This document shows, one piece after another, positions 17,926 to 26,266 of a DNA stretch of 64,000 bases. The notes beneath the pieces were generated by a model. That model saw only the letters and a list, made by a program, of their open reading frames with translations, had not been told where the DNA came from and did not search any database. Source of the DNA: Psychrobacillus insolitus (GTDB lineage Bacteria; Bacillota; Bacilli; Bacillales_A; Planococcaceae). Each line of letters starts with the position of its first letter. Positions within the stretch are counted from its first letter, which is position 1. A program made the translations under genes and the position numbers. The DNA is taken from the NCBI RefSeq assembly GCF_003254155.1, contig NZ_QKZI01000001.1, positions 1,364,001 through 1,428,000 on the forward strand, in the 5' to 3' direction.

Positions 17926-18121
17926 GTATATCCCTCTCTTTCTAAATCTTTTTTAATTATACTATAAATAAAAAAAAACATTATCTTTCCGGAAATTTTT
18001 TTTGCATCTTTTCTAGCTTAGCTTAACTTTCCTTTTGAACCTAGAATTGGGGGTAATATAGATTTATAGACACACCTCGATTCAGTCATTAAAATTAAAT
18101 TAACGAGGGACTTGTCCCAAT

Positions 18122-18352
18122 ATGAAACAAAAATGATACAACCCGGAATTTAAACAAATCGTAGTCAATCTTTATTATACGGGAAACACGGTCAGCAAAG
18201 TGTCTTGCAATTATGGTATTTCATAAGTTACTCTTTATCAATGTATTAAATAACATTCCCCATTCGAAGGAACAAAAGAGTTAACTGCAGCTGAAGTTAA
18301 TGATTAGACCAAGTAGATTCGCTCTCTTTCTCAAATCGAGAAGGAAGCACAA
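18122..18352 (+). pseudogene. Dead IS3-family transposase OrfA fragment
   Basis: Reading from ATG 18122 gives a helix-turn-helix of the HTH_Tnp_1/IS3 OrfA type (YNPEFKQIVVNLYYTGNTV, then SKVSCNYGIS, then VTLY). In-frame stops fall at codon 5, after NYGIS, at CIK-stop-HSPFEGTKE, and at 18305. The frame continues with IRSLSQIEKEAQ, like the OrfA coiled coil. No OrfB and no clear terminal repeats were found, so this is an old remnant that cannot move. Confidence 0.82.
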
Positions 18353-18530
18353 TAAATGGTATTTGGTATTACATGCTCGATCAACAAGAGCTCCAAAATA
18401 TTTCCAAGGAAATGAAAAGTCATTTGGATTTGGAGTAGAGAATATCCCTCTAGACTTCCATGTGCCCGCTTCAAATACCTCCACTTTGAGGCTGACACAT
18501 GGCGAGTCTACCAGAACCAAAAAACTAAAT

Positions 18531-19688
18531 TTACTTCAACTTCTGCACAAACTTCTCCAGCCTATCCATTCCCTCTACTAACACTGGCATTCCATAAGCA
18601 TAAGAAATTCTGATATACCCTTCTCCATATGGCGTGAAAGCACTGCCTGGTACGACGGCAACTCCACCTTCTTGAAGTAGTTTTGTAGCAAAGTCGAACG
18701 AATTCAACCCGTATGCCTGGATGGAAGGAAAAATATAAAATGCACCATTTGGTTTTTCGACGGGCAAACCAATTTCTACTAAACGTTTGTAGACAAAATC
18801 ACGTCTTTTAATATATTCTACATTCATTTCTTCTGGTGTATCCTTCGCATTTGTTACAGCTTCTATAGCTGCATACTGTGCTGGTAAATTGGCACAAATC
18901 GAATTATACAAATGCACTTTTAGTACATGTTGCATAATTTCAGCTGGCCCCATTAAGAAACCAATTCTCCATCCTGTCATCGAATGTGACTTTGATAAGC
19001 CGTGAATATAAAATAGTTTTTCTCTTAATTGTGGGTAAGAAGCAAATGAAAGATGATCTCCCGAAAATGTATTTTCACTGTAAATTTCATCTGTAATGAC
19101 ATAAATATCTTTATTTACTAATACTTCCACGAGTTGATCCATTGTTTCCTTCGTTAATACTACCCCGGTTGGATTCGAGGGATAATTAAACAAAACTGCC
19201 TTTGTTTTATCTGTTATTAGCTCTGCCAATTTTTCAGCAGATGGTTGGAAATTAGTTTCTGTTGTGTCTAAATAAACAACTTTTGCTCCACAAAACTCAA
19301 TGACTGGAACATACCCCGTATAGATTGGGGCCGGTAAGATTACCTCGTCTCCTTCTTCCAAAATTGTTCGGAATAAGGAGTCAATTGCTTCAGCTGCACC
19401 ATTTGTAACAATGATTTCATTTATTGGGTCATAAGAAAAACCGTATTTATCCGAGAAAAAGGTATTAATCGATTCTCTTAAATTTAGAATTCCTGCGTTA
19501 TGCGAATATCCGGTCAAATTATTATTAATAGCATGAATTCCTGCTTCTTTTACAGACTGAGGCGTTGGAAAATCTGGTTGGCCAATTGTTAAATTAATAG
19601 CATCGGGGTAATTTACTAATTGATTGGAAAATTGTCTTGTTCCTGGAACTTTTAACGCTTTAGCACGTGGATTTAAACGTAATGACAT
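18531..19688 (-). CDS. patA: PatA-type class I aminotransferase
   Basis: A 385-aa PLP enzyme of fold type I. B. subtilis PatA, the closest family match by eye, is assigned to the acetylated branch of lysine/diaminopimelate synthesis. The sequence shows GQPDFPTPQSV, NYPSNPTG, DEIYSENTFSG, the PLP-Lys motif GLSKSHSMTGWRIGF and the arginine in YIRISYA. An upstream ATG at 19733 would add 15 unusual residues; ATG 19688 has AGGAAA upstream and the usual MSLRLNPRAK start. It ends next to the unexplained 18.35-18.53 kb stretch. The exact substrate is inferred. Confidence 0.88.
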   Translation of the reverse strand: MSLRLNPRAKALKVPGTRQFSNQLVNYPDAINLTIGQPDFPTPQSVKEAGIHAINNNLTGYSHNAGILNLRESINTFFSDKYGFSYDPINEIIVTNGAAEAIDSLFRTILEEGDEVILPAPIYTGYVPVIEFCGAKVVYLDTTETNFQPSAEKLAELITDKTKAVLFNYPSNPTGVVLTKETMDQLVEVLVNKDIYVITDEIYSENTFSGDHLSFASYPQLREKLFYIHGLSKSHSMTGWRIGFLMGPAEIMQHVLKVHLYNSICANLPAQYAAIEAVTNAKDTPEEMNVEYIKRRDFVYKRLVEIGLPVEKPNGAFYIFPSIQAYGLNSFDFATKLLQEGGVAVVPGSAFTPYGEGYIRISYAYGMPVLVEGMDRLEKFVQKLK

Positions 19689-19833
19689 GATTTTTTTCCT
19701 GCTTCCTATTTTTATTATTTGACTACGAAACATTTCTCTTAATAGATTTTCTACTATCTAGTATACTGTATATAATGCAAATATTCTTATACATGTAGAA
19801 TATTCTAATAATTGAAGAGTTAGGGGAATAAAC

Positions 19834-21198
19834 ATGGAAGAAAAATTAATGTACTTATGTATGGAACAACTAGGTAAAGATAAAGTCAGTCGAGGCGAAT
19901 CTGAATTGTATCGGCATAGTCGAGATGAGTCTTCTCACCCTTTCCGCGAACCAGATTTTGTATTTTTCCCTGAAAATACGGATGACGTTGTAAAAGTTCT
20001 TCTACTTGCGAATGAACACGGAATTGCAGTAACACCATTTGGAGCAGGATCTGGATTAGAAGGCCAATCCATTCCTATGAAGAAGGGAATTTCACTGAAC
20101 TTTGACCGCATGAATAATGTGGTTGAATTTGCTCCAGAAGATTTGATGATTACAGTAGAACCAGGAATGACTAGACTTCAATTAAATGATTTCGTGAATC
20201 GACATGGTTTGTATTTCCCAATCGATCCTGGTGCAGATGCATCGATTGGCGGGATGGTTGCAACAAATGCGAGTGGAACTACTGCCGTTCGTTACGGTTC
20301 CATGAGAGATCAAGTATTAGACTTAGAAGTAGTACTTGCAAATGGAGATGTCATCCATACAGGATCTAAAGCGAAGAAATCTTCATCGGGCTATCATTTA
20401 AACGGTATATTCACTGGCTCTGAAGGAACACTGGGTGTTATTACGAAAGTGACTGTCAAATTACACGGAATTCCGGAAAAAGTGTTAGCAGCACGTTGCA
20501 CATTTCCGACTCCTGGAGAATGCGCAGAAGCTGCACATGTTGTTTTAGCTAGTGGAATCCAATTAATGCGGATGGAATTAGTCGATGCGGAAAGTATTAA
20601 ACAAGTCAATGAATACGGAAATTATTCATTTCCAGAAGCACACTCCCTATTCTTTGAGTTTGCTGGATCTCCAAATATCGTAGAAGAAGAAGCATCTGTT
20701 GTCGAAGAGCTAATGCATGAGTTAGGTTGCCAAAACTGGGAACGCGCGAATTCTTCTAAAGAGCGTTCGGACTTATGGAAAGCTCGACATGAATTAGCAT
20801 ATGCATATAAACATATAAAAGGGAAAGTTTCTTCAGGTTCAGACGTTTGTGTACCAATCTCAAAGTTAGCGGAAATGGTCGTATTTGGCCGCGAATTAGT
20901 CGAGGAATGCGGGTTAATTGGAGGCGTCTTTGGTCATGTCGGAGATGGCAATTTCCACACACTAATCATGTATGATCCAACGAATCAACTAGAATACGAA
21001 AAAACAGAAGAAATCAATGGAAAACTTGCCTTGAAAGCAATTGCACTTGGTGGAACTTGTACGGGTGAACATGGTGTTGGTTTAGGAAAAATGAAATATC
21101 AAGTGGCTGAACATGGGAAAGCTGTAGAGTGGATGAAATCGATGAAAGTATTGTTTGATCCGAAGGGTATTTTGAATCCTGAGAAAATGTTTTATTGA
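19834..21198 (+). CDS. FAD-linked oxidase, GlcD/D-lactate dehydrogenase type
   Basis: A 454-aa VAO-family flavoprotein with FAD_binding_4 (about 35-175; PFGAGSGLEGQ, GADASIGGMVATNASG, YGSMRDQVLDLEVVLANGD) and a FAD-oxidase C-terminal domain (about 210-450; GHVGDGNFHTLI, GEHGVGLGKMKY). Such enzymes oxidise glycolate or D-lactate and pass electrons to quinone or ferredoxin-like partners. No GlcF or GlcE subunit gene is adjacent, which favours a stand-alone D-lactate dehydrogenase. It is monocistronic and divergent from patA. Confidence 0.9.
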   Translation: MEEKLMYLCMEQLGKDKVSRGESELYRHSRDESSHPFREPDFVFFPENTDDVVKVLLLANEHGIAVTPFGAGSGLEGQSIPMKKGISLNFDRMNNVVEFAPEDLMITVEPGMTRLQLNDFVNRHGLYFPIDPGADASIGGMVATNASGTTAVRYGSMRDQVLDLEVVLANGDVIHTGSKAKKSSSGYHLNGIFTGSEGTLGVITKVTVKLHGIPEKVLAARCTFPTPGECAEAAHVVLASGIQLMRMELVDAESIKQVNEYGNYSFPEAHSLFFEFAGSPNIVEEEASVVEELMHELGCQNWERANSSKERSDLWKARHELAYAYKHIKGKVSSGSDVCVPISKLAEMVVFGRELVEECGLIGGVFGHVGDGNFHTLIMYDPTNQLEYEKTEEINGKLALKAIALGGTCTGEHGVGLGKMKYQVAEHGKAVEWMKSMKVLFDPKGILNPEKMFY

Positions 21199-21205
21199 GA
21201 AAGTT

Positions 21206-21246
21206 TAGCGATGAGCTGCGTAACTGTAGCCCATCGCTTTTTTGGG
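21206..21246 (+). terminator. Terminator of the FAD oxidase gene
   Basis: AGCGATGaGCT pairs with AGCcCATCGCT across a nine-base loop, followed by TTTTTT. Confidence 0.85.
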
Positions 21247-21299
21247 TTTGGTCGCTTTCGGGTGGAATTTTGTCGCGTTCTGGAGCTGGATTGTCTCGA
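21247..21299 (-). repeat. Three 21-bp units of the GCGACAA core
   Basis: On the minus strand GAGACAATC (from 21297), GCGACAAAA (from 21276) and GCGACCAAA (from 21255) are exactly 21 bp apart, each followed by diverged sequence. The same core recurs at 38.26 kb. Confidence 0.6.
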
Positions 21300-21403
21300 T
21301 TGACCAGTTTCTTCCAGTTGCGGTGTGCTATTTGGAGCTTTTGAGTCAAACTCAGGGTCGAGGGATCCGGTTTTTCGAAAGAACAACATATATTACCGAA
21401 AAG

Positions 21404-21449
21404 AAAAAAAGCCGAGAAAGTGACTAGATCACTTTCTCGGCCTTTTTTT
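21404..21449 (-). terminator. Bidirectional terminator
   Basis: Perfect 13-bp stem GCCGAGAAAGTGA / TCACTTTCTCGGC with a five-base loop. Runs of seven T flank it on each strand. It ends the VOC-family gene. Confidence 0.92.
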
Positions 21450-21452
21450 CTA

Positions 21453-21878
21453 TTATTGTAATTCTGCGCTTTCGTGGCTAAATTGCCATTCGATACCGAA
21501 TTTATCTTTTAAAGATCCGTAGCATTTACTCCAAAATGTTTCTTGAAGCTCCATGCCAACACTGCCGCCTTCTTTTAACTTATCAAAAGCTGATCTAATC
21601 TCTTCTTCATTTTTTCCTACGAATGCTAAACTAATATTATTTCCTTGAATAAAAGGAGATCCAGGGAAAGTATCAGAAAACATTACATTGCTACCACTGA
21701 TATTTAGTCGAGTATGCATTACTAAGTCTTTTGCTTCCTCAGGTAGTTTGTACTCCGGGCTCTGTGGAGATTCCCCGAAAGTCATAATGTCAGGTTTTTC
21801 TGTGTTAAATACTTCTGCGTAAAACTCTGCAGCTTCTCGACAATTTCCATTAAAATTAAGATATACATCAACAGCCAT
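21453..21878 (-). CDS. PhnB-like VOC superfamily protein
   Basis: A 141-aa VOC fold protein of the PhnB/3-demethylubiquinone methyltransferase-like group. It opens AVDVYLNFNGNCREAAEFY, typical of the group, and has ISLAFVGKNEEEIRSAFDKL and ends KFGIEWQFSH. The biochemical role of this group is mostly unknown. ATG 21878 follows AGGAG; the longer upstream frame (to 21908) has no ribosome site. It is monocistronic. Confidence 0.88.
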   Translation of the reverse strand: MAVDVYLNFNGNCREAAEFYAEVFNTEKPDIMTFGESPQSPEYKLPEEAKDLVMHTRLNISGSNVMFSDTFPGSPFIQGNNISLAFVGKNEEEIRSAFDKLKEGGSVGMELQETFWSKCYGSLKDKFGIEWQFSHESAELQ

Positions 21879-21967
21879 TTGACACACTCCTCTTATTCGA
21901 ATTGTCATTCATTAACGAAAGACAAGCTCATTTTATCATTTAGTAAGGATTAGAGGAAATAAGAAAT

Positions 21968-22080
21968 GCGCAAGCGTCTATCTCTGCCCCGACAGGCAAA
22001 TGGGGAATCGCGAGGAGGCAGCTCCTCAGCCACCGCAGTGATTACCCATTTGCCTGTCGGGGCAAGGCGGCTTACGCTAG
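21968..22080. repeat. Large palindromic intergenic element
   Basis: Arms at 21986-22004 and 22045-22063 are perfect 19-bp inverted copies (GCCCCGACAGGCAAATGGG). The 40-bp apex holds an inner GAGGAG/CTCCTC stem. Flanks are GC-rich compared with surroundings. It resembles the other palindrome at 56.4 kb in its GAGGAGGC apex and resembles repeats common in Bacillaceae intergenic DNA. Confidence 0.85.
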
Positions 22081-22083
22081 ACA

Positions 22084-22119
22084 ATAAAAAAAGTGCCAGT
22101 CACTAGTACTGGCACTTGT
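22084..22119 (-). terminator. Terminator after the metX fragment
   Basis: AAGTGCCAGT pairs with ACTGGCACTT, followed on the minus strand by seven T. The GTGCCAGT stem is also used in the terminator at 49.26 kb. Confidence 0.85.
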
Positions 22120-22121
22120 AA

Positions 22122-22565
22122 TTAAACTGTCTGCAGAACGCGCTTAAATTTTCCGACTGTTAAAGCAATTTCTCCAATTCCAAGTTTCTTGGAAATAAAT
22201 TGGTGTTGTGCTCGTACATAGTCAATCATACGTACCTTAGGCGAATTCTCCATTGTAGCTGGTTCTGGGCTATTATGAGATGAACTTAAAAGTCCCGTCC
22301 CAAATTGATTAATCACGATAAAAAAGTATTCACTTGGATTTAGGGCTCTTTCTTTAGCAATATACGACTCATAATCTTCTCTTGTACCTGAAAACCACGC
22401 TGGAACAACAATCACGTTATTTTTAGAGTTATTTAACTCTCCATACGTGGAAAAGGTTATTTTTAAATCAGAAATGACCCCGCCATCTTCCAATTCAAAA
22501 TCACCTAAATTATAAGTCTCGAAAGACCCTTCATTGTCCTGCAAATAAAATTCGTTCTTAAACAT
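22122..22565 (-). pseudogene. Truncated homoserine O-acetyltransferase-like gene (metX 5' half)
   Basis: The 147 residues match the N-terminal part of MetX alpha/beta hydrolases: ISDLKITFSTYGELN, VIVVPAWFSGT, YFFIVINQFGTG, then RAQHQFISKKLGIGEIALTVG. In intact enzymes this last part leads into the GGSMGG nucleophile elbow. Here the sequence turns into KFKRVLQTV and stops, so the catalytic Ser, Asp and His are all missing. The rest of the gene is absent. The start is ATG 22565; a TTG at 22571 is also in frame. A terminator follows directly. Confidence 0.82.
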
Positions 22566-22636
22566 TAACAAGTTCCGCCCTTCAGCTTTGTATTATGATT
22601 TAAGGTGACTGCTCCATGGTGTGCGTCTAACCCCAT
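22565..22636 (-). CDS. 23-aa ORF overlapping the metX fragment start
   Basis: ATG 22636 is preceded by AAAAGGG at a five-base distance. The frame stops at TAA 22565, sharing one base with the metX ATG (TAATG), an arrangement typical of translational coupling. The product begins MGLDAHHGAV and ends in Cys. It may be a leader peptide or the end of an older gene; no family was recognised. Confidence 0.35.
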   Translation of the reverse strand: MGLDAHHGAVTLNHNTKLKGGTC

Positions 22637-22689
22637 AATAGCCCTTTTAAAAGAAACAAGTCAATGACTTTCCTTATCGAAAAACAGCA

Positions 22690-22756
22690 TAAAAAAGTAC
22701 CCGTCAGCCGAGCAATTCAGACACTTTTTTAGAATCGCTCGGTGACAGGCACGCAT
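22690..22756 (-). terminator. Terminator of guaC with a repeat-derived stem
   Basis: On the minus strand GTGCCTGTCA-CCGAGC pairs with GCTCGG-c-TGACGGGTAC (16 pairs, one bulge) and is followed by TTTTTT. The left arm belongs to a dispersed ATGCGTGCC family. Confidence 0.8.
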
Positions 22757-22763
22757 ATGGTTT

Positions 22764-23747
22764 TTAGTATACTTTGTCTCCATTAAAGATGGAGTTTTTC
22801 ACTACTACATAATCTACTTTACGAATCGCTTCTAGCTTGTTTCCGCCAGCATATGAAATAGAGGATTGAAGATCTTGCTCCATTTCGACCAATGTATCCT
22901 TCAAAGGACCTTTGTAATCAACAAACATTTTTTTGCCTTCTACATTTTTCTTTTCACCTTTTTGAAATTCAGAAGCTGAACCGAAATATTCTTTGTAGCT
23001 TTTACCATCTTTCTCAATTGTTTCACCTGGAGATTCTTCATGACCAGCAAACAATGAACCAATCATCACCATAGAAGCACCAAATCGAATCGATTTTGCT
23101 ATGTCTCCATGTGTACGAATTCCACCGTCAGCAATAATTGGTTTACTTGCAGCTTTTGCACACCATGCTACCGCTGATAATTGCCAACCACCTGTTCCAA
23201 AGCCTGTTTTAATCTTCGTAATACAAACTTTACCAGGTCCAATTCCAACTTTTGTTGCATCTGCTCCTGCATTTTCTAATTCTCTCACTGCTTCTGGAGT
23301 CCCTACATTACCAGCGATCACAAAGCTTTCTGGTAAGAATTTTTTTATATGATGAATCATTTCGATTACTGCATTTGAATGACCATGAGCTATATCGATT
23401 GTAATATAATCAGGTGACAACTTTTCACTCGCTAGTTCTTCTACAAATTTATATTCTTCCTCTTTAATACCAACACTAATAGAAGTGATTAATCCACGTG
23501 CATTCATATCTTTTATGAATGCCACTCTTTTCTGCGGCTCAAAACGATGCATTATATAGAAGTAATTATTTTCCGCTAAATAGATGGAAATCTTTTCATC
23601 TATAATTGTTTGCATATTTGCAGGTACGACCGGTAACTTAAAAGCATGTTTACCTAATTTTATCGTTGTATCACATTCTGAACGGCTATTCACAACACAT
23701 TTTGCCGGAATCAACTGAATATCTTCATAATCAAATACTTTTTCCAT
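22764..23747 (-). CDS. guaC: GMP reductase
   Basis: A 327-aa GuaC of the IMPDH/GMPR TIM-barrel family, converting GMP to IMP and ammonia with NADPH for purine salvage. The catalytic Cys lies in [11 protein letters not shown] (about 174). Other motifs are [45 protein letters not shown] and [18 protein letters not shown] ribosome site precedes the ATG. It is monocistronic. No purine riboswitch fold was recognised upstream. Confidence 0.95.
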   Translation of the reverse strand: MEKVFDYEDIQLIPAKCVVNSRSECDTTIKLGKHAFKLPVVPANMQTIIDEKISIYLAENNYFYIMHRFEPQKRVAFIKDMNARGLITSISVGIKEEEYKFVEELASEKLSPDYITIDIAHGHSNAVIEMIHHIKKFLPESFVIAGNVGTPEAVRELENAGADATKVGIGPGKVCITKIKTGFGTGGWQLSAVAWCAKAASKPIIADGGIRTHGDIAKSIRFGASMVMIGSLFAGHEESPGETIEKDGKSYKEYFGSASEFQKGEKKNVEGKKMFVDYKGPLKDTLVEMEQDLQSSISYAGGNKLEAIRKVDYVVVKNSIFNGDKVY

Positions 23748-24005
23748 GTTTACACTCCCAAATACGAATATTTATAATGAATAAGGACTTAATTGTTCGC
23801 CCATTGGATAATTTACATCATAAACATTATGAAGTCAAAGAATTACTCCTAATGGTTCGAAAAAAAGAAGTATTCATTTATACCATAATCAAAACATCAA
23901 AGCGGGAATGAATCAGGACATATGTGCGCACGGTGCCTCGAGTATCTATTTATACTGCATTTTTGCGGTTTGCTTTGGTGGGAAGGGTGTGAGGAAACAA
24001 TTTTT

Positions 24006-24188
24006 TTATAAAGACATTTCTACTAGAGCTTCAATTCTTTTCACACGCTCACTTAATTCTAAAACAGCTTGCATCATTTGCACTTGTTCGACTTTAGTAA
24101 TACTAGAATGATACCCCATTAGCACAACTGACTCCTCGACTCTCTGTAGACTCTCCCCCATCACTTCTACTAAATGATCAACATTCAT
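24006..24188 (-). CDS. Small hypothetical protein
   Basis: A 60-aa protein preceded by an excellent ribosome site (GAGGAGG). It is one amphipathic helical stretch with heptad-like hydrophobic spacing (about 5-55, VEQVQMMQAVLELSERVKRIEALVE region), which suggests a coiled coil. No family was recognised. It is monocistronic. Confidence 0.7.
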   Translation of the reverse strand: MNVDHLVEVMGESLQRVEESVVLMGYHSSITKVEQVQMMQAVLELSERVKRIEALVEMSL

Positions 24189-24412
24189 TTACACGCCTCC
24201 TCTATATCTTAATTTTCATTATAAATAACTTTTCAATTATTTCAATTGTCAGAATATAGTGTTTTTTGACATAATATAGAATTGAAGCCTAAAATGAAGC
24301 CAATTTACTATTTTGACCCCCTTTTTCGACAAAATAATTATTTTCATCATATGATTATACAATTAACTGAATAATTAGTATAATAATATAAATAGAGAAA
24401 GGAGGGAGTTTC

Positions 24413-24580
24413 ATGTATCCGAACAATGTGAATCCGGAAGAAATGGCCATGCGCGAGGATTTGGATGTAATCGCTTCTCTCAACATGATTGGAGAAGGTG
24501 GTCCAGTGCCTGTCTCACTTGATAAAGAGAAAGAACAGCTAGCCGATTCCGAGAAAATATCACCAAAAGACTTCCACTAA
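24413..24580 (+). CDS. 55-aa hypothetical protein
   Basis: ATG 24413 follows AAGGAGGGAG and the frame runs to TAA 24580. The product opens MYPNNVNPEEMAMREDLDV and is acidic, with no Cys and no membrane span. A TATAAT sits 30 bp before the ribosome site. The ribosome site and residue composition make it a credible gene; the function is unknown. A C6/G6 hairpin (24588-24606) lies just after the stop but lacks a T run. Confidence 0.75.
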   Translation: MYPNNVNPEEMAMREDLDVIASLNMIGEGGPVPVSLDKEKEQLADSEKISPKDFH

Positions 24581-24921
24581 GTCCTATTTCCCCCCACTCC
24601 ATATGGGGGGAATCCCCTTCCACAACTCCCAACACATTCGTTTTCTAAAAAAATATGTAACGCTAAGCAAGACTTTTTTAATCCCCTTTAAGTAACTCCT
24701 TCAAAAAGCAGTGAATATACTAGTATTACAAGAACTTATACAAACGCAATACTTTGAAACTTCAAAAATAGGGAAAGGCATTTACTATTCTGCCTCTGTT
24801 CCAATTCATACATAATATATTATATTTTTTGGTTATTCTCCAAACACATCAGCAATCGATGTTATAGAGATAAACAAAAATATTCAGGTAATTTTCTAAA
24901 TGAGGAAGAAGGAGAAACAAA
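24581..24921. other. 340-bp gap with a possible gene fragment
   Basis: No complete gene was seen. A short frame at 24711-24815 contains LQELIQTQYFETSKIGKGIYY, which looks like the end of a winged-helix domain, but it has an in-frame stop just upstream and no ribosome site. It may be gene debris. Confidence 0.3.
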
Positions 24922-26049
24922 ATGATTCACGCAATATCAGAAATAAAACCAATTATAGAGGAAGTTTTTAACTATCTTCATAGTCACCCTGAGACTAGCT
25001 GGCATGAAATAGAAACAACTCATTTTTTGAAAGATTTCTTAACAAAAAAAGGATTTACTGTAACTACTTTTGATGATTCCACAGGACTAGTTGTTACAAT
25101 AGGAAGTGGAAAACCATGCGTTGGCATTCGTTCAGACATGGATGCACTTTGGCAAGAGATTAATGGCGTTTTCAAAGCTACACACTCTTGTGGTCATGAT
25201 GCACATATGACGATGGTGTTGGGAGCTTTACTCGTGCTTAAGAAACTCGGTTTTCCACAGTACGGTACACTAAAAGTATTTTTTCAACCTGCAGAGGAAA
25301 AAGGAACGGGAGCACTTTCATTTATCAACAAAGGCCTCGTAGATGACATCGATTATTTATACGGGGTGCACCTCCGTCCTATTCAAGAATTGAGAGATGG
25401 CTATGCTTCCCCTGCCATAATGCACGGGGCTGCTAAACTAATTACCGGAGTTATTCACGGTGAAGATGCCCATGCTGCAAGGCCTCATCTCGGAGTTAAT
25501 GCCATTGAAGTTGGAGCCCAAATTGTGCAAGCTATTCAAGCTATTCATCTGGATCCGATGCTGTCTTATTCCGCTAAGCTTACAAAATTTCAAGCTGGAG
25601 GAGATTCTAGTAATGTTATTCCTGGTAAAGCATTATTTAGTATCGATGTGAGGGCACAGACGAATACTGCTATTGAAGCACTTACGCTTAAAGTGAAACA
25701 AGCCATTGAAACTATCGCCATTTTAAATAATATTTCTATTGATTATCAGATTGAAACTGAAATCGTCGCTGCAGAGGTTGACCCATCAGCCGTTAACATG
25801 ATGAAACAAGCCATTGTCGATACAGTTGGTGAAACCTATTTCGCCCCTCCAATTATTACACCTGGAGGAGAAGATTTTCATTTTTATACTTTAAAAAGAC
25901 CTACTATTAAAGCTACGATGCTCGGTCTAGGTTGTGATTTAACTCCCGGCTTACATCATCCAAGTATGACATTTAATCATGATTGTCTATTAACCGGAAT
26001 CGAAATTCTTGCTCGTACCATCATAGAAACTTATAAAAAAATAAAGTAA
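24922..26049 (+). CDS. amhX: AmhX-type M20 amidohydrolase
   Basis: A 375-aa M20D-family metal-dependent amidohydrolase like B. subtilis AmhX, which removes acyl groups from amino acids. Motifs seen: LHSHPETSWHEIET (His-Pro-Glu start), the metal ligands in THSCGHDAHM, QPAEEKGTGA with the catalytic Glu, HAARPHLGVNA, and GGEDFHFY near the end. AGAAGGAG precedes the ATG. Next downstream is a remnant of an N-acylamino-acid racemase/MenC-like gene, a sensible partner for N-acyl amino acid use. Confidence 0.9.
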   Translation: MIHAISEIKPIIEEVFNYLHSHPETSWHEIETTHFLKDFLTKKGFTVTTFDDSTGLVVTIGSGKPCVGIRSDMDALWQEINGVFKATHSCGHDAHMTMVLGALLVLKKLGFPQYGTLKVFFQPAEEKGTGALSFINKGLVDDIDYLYGVHLRPIQELRDGYASPAIMHGAAKLITGVIHGEDAHAARPHLGVNAIEVGAQIVQAIQAIHLDPMLSYSAKLTKFQAGGDSSNVIPGKALFSIDVRAQTNTAIEALTLKVKQAIETIAILNNISIDYQIETEIVAAEVDPSAVNMMKQAIVDTVGETYFAPPIITPGGEDFHFYTLKRPTIKATMLGLGCDLTPGLHHPSMTFNHDCLLTGIEILARTIIETYKKIK

Positions 26050-26080
26050 ACATGTCGACTAAAAGAAAAGGAGAAATCAT

Positions 26081-26194
26081 ATGATTATTAAAGAAGTTTT
26101 AATACGCAAAATGAGTATGACCATGAAATCACCTTGGTATTACAAAGAAACAGTGGAGCGGTACACAGTAGCTCAATTCCACTTTAAGTCTTAG
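26081..26194 (+). pseudogene. menC/N-acylamino-acid racemase-like gene with large internal deletion
   Basis: A strong AAAAGGAG site and ATG start a 37-codon frame. The first 18 residues (IIKEVLIRKMSMTMKSP) match the opening of the enolase-superfamily MenC/NAAAR proteins. The last 15 (TVERYTVAQFHFKS) look like their C-terminal strand. Everything between, over 300 residues in intact enzymes, is missing. It lies 31 bp after amhX, in operon position. Confidence 0.6.
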
Positions 26195-26266
26195 ACTAAT
26201 ATTTTAGAAGCTTTTCTCTTTTTACGTGGGTATGTTTTTCTACTATACAGGGACAGGAGTGATACT

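Noticed and set aside
23778-23911. Plus-strand 44-codon frame between guaC and the 60-aa gene
   Set aside because: Coding-like wording but no ribosome site; left uncalled.
23748-24005. Purine riboswitch upstream of guaC
   Set aside because: The conserved loop sequences of the purine aptamer are not present.
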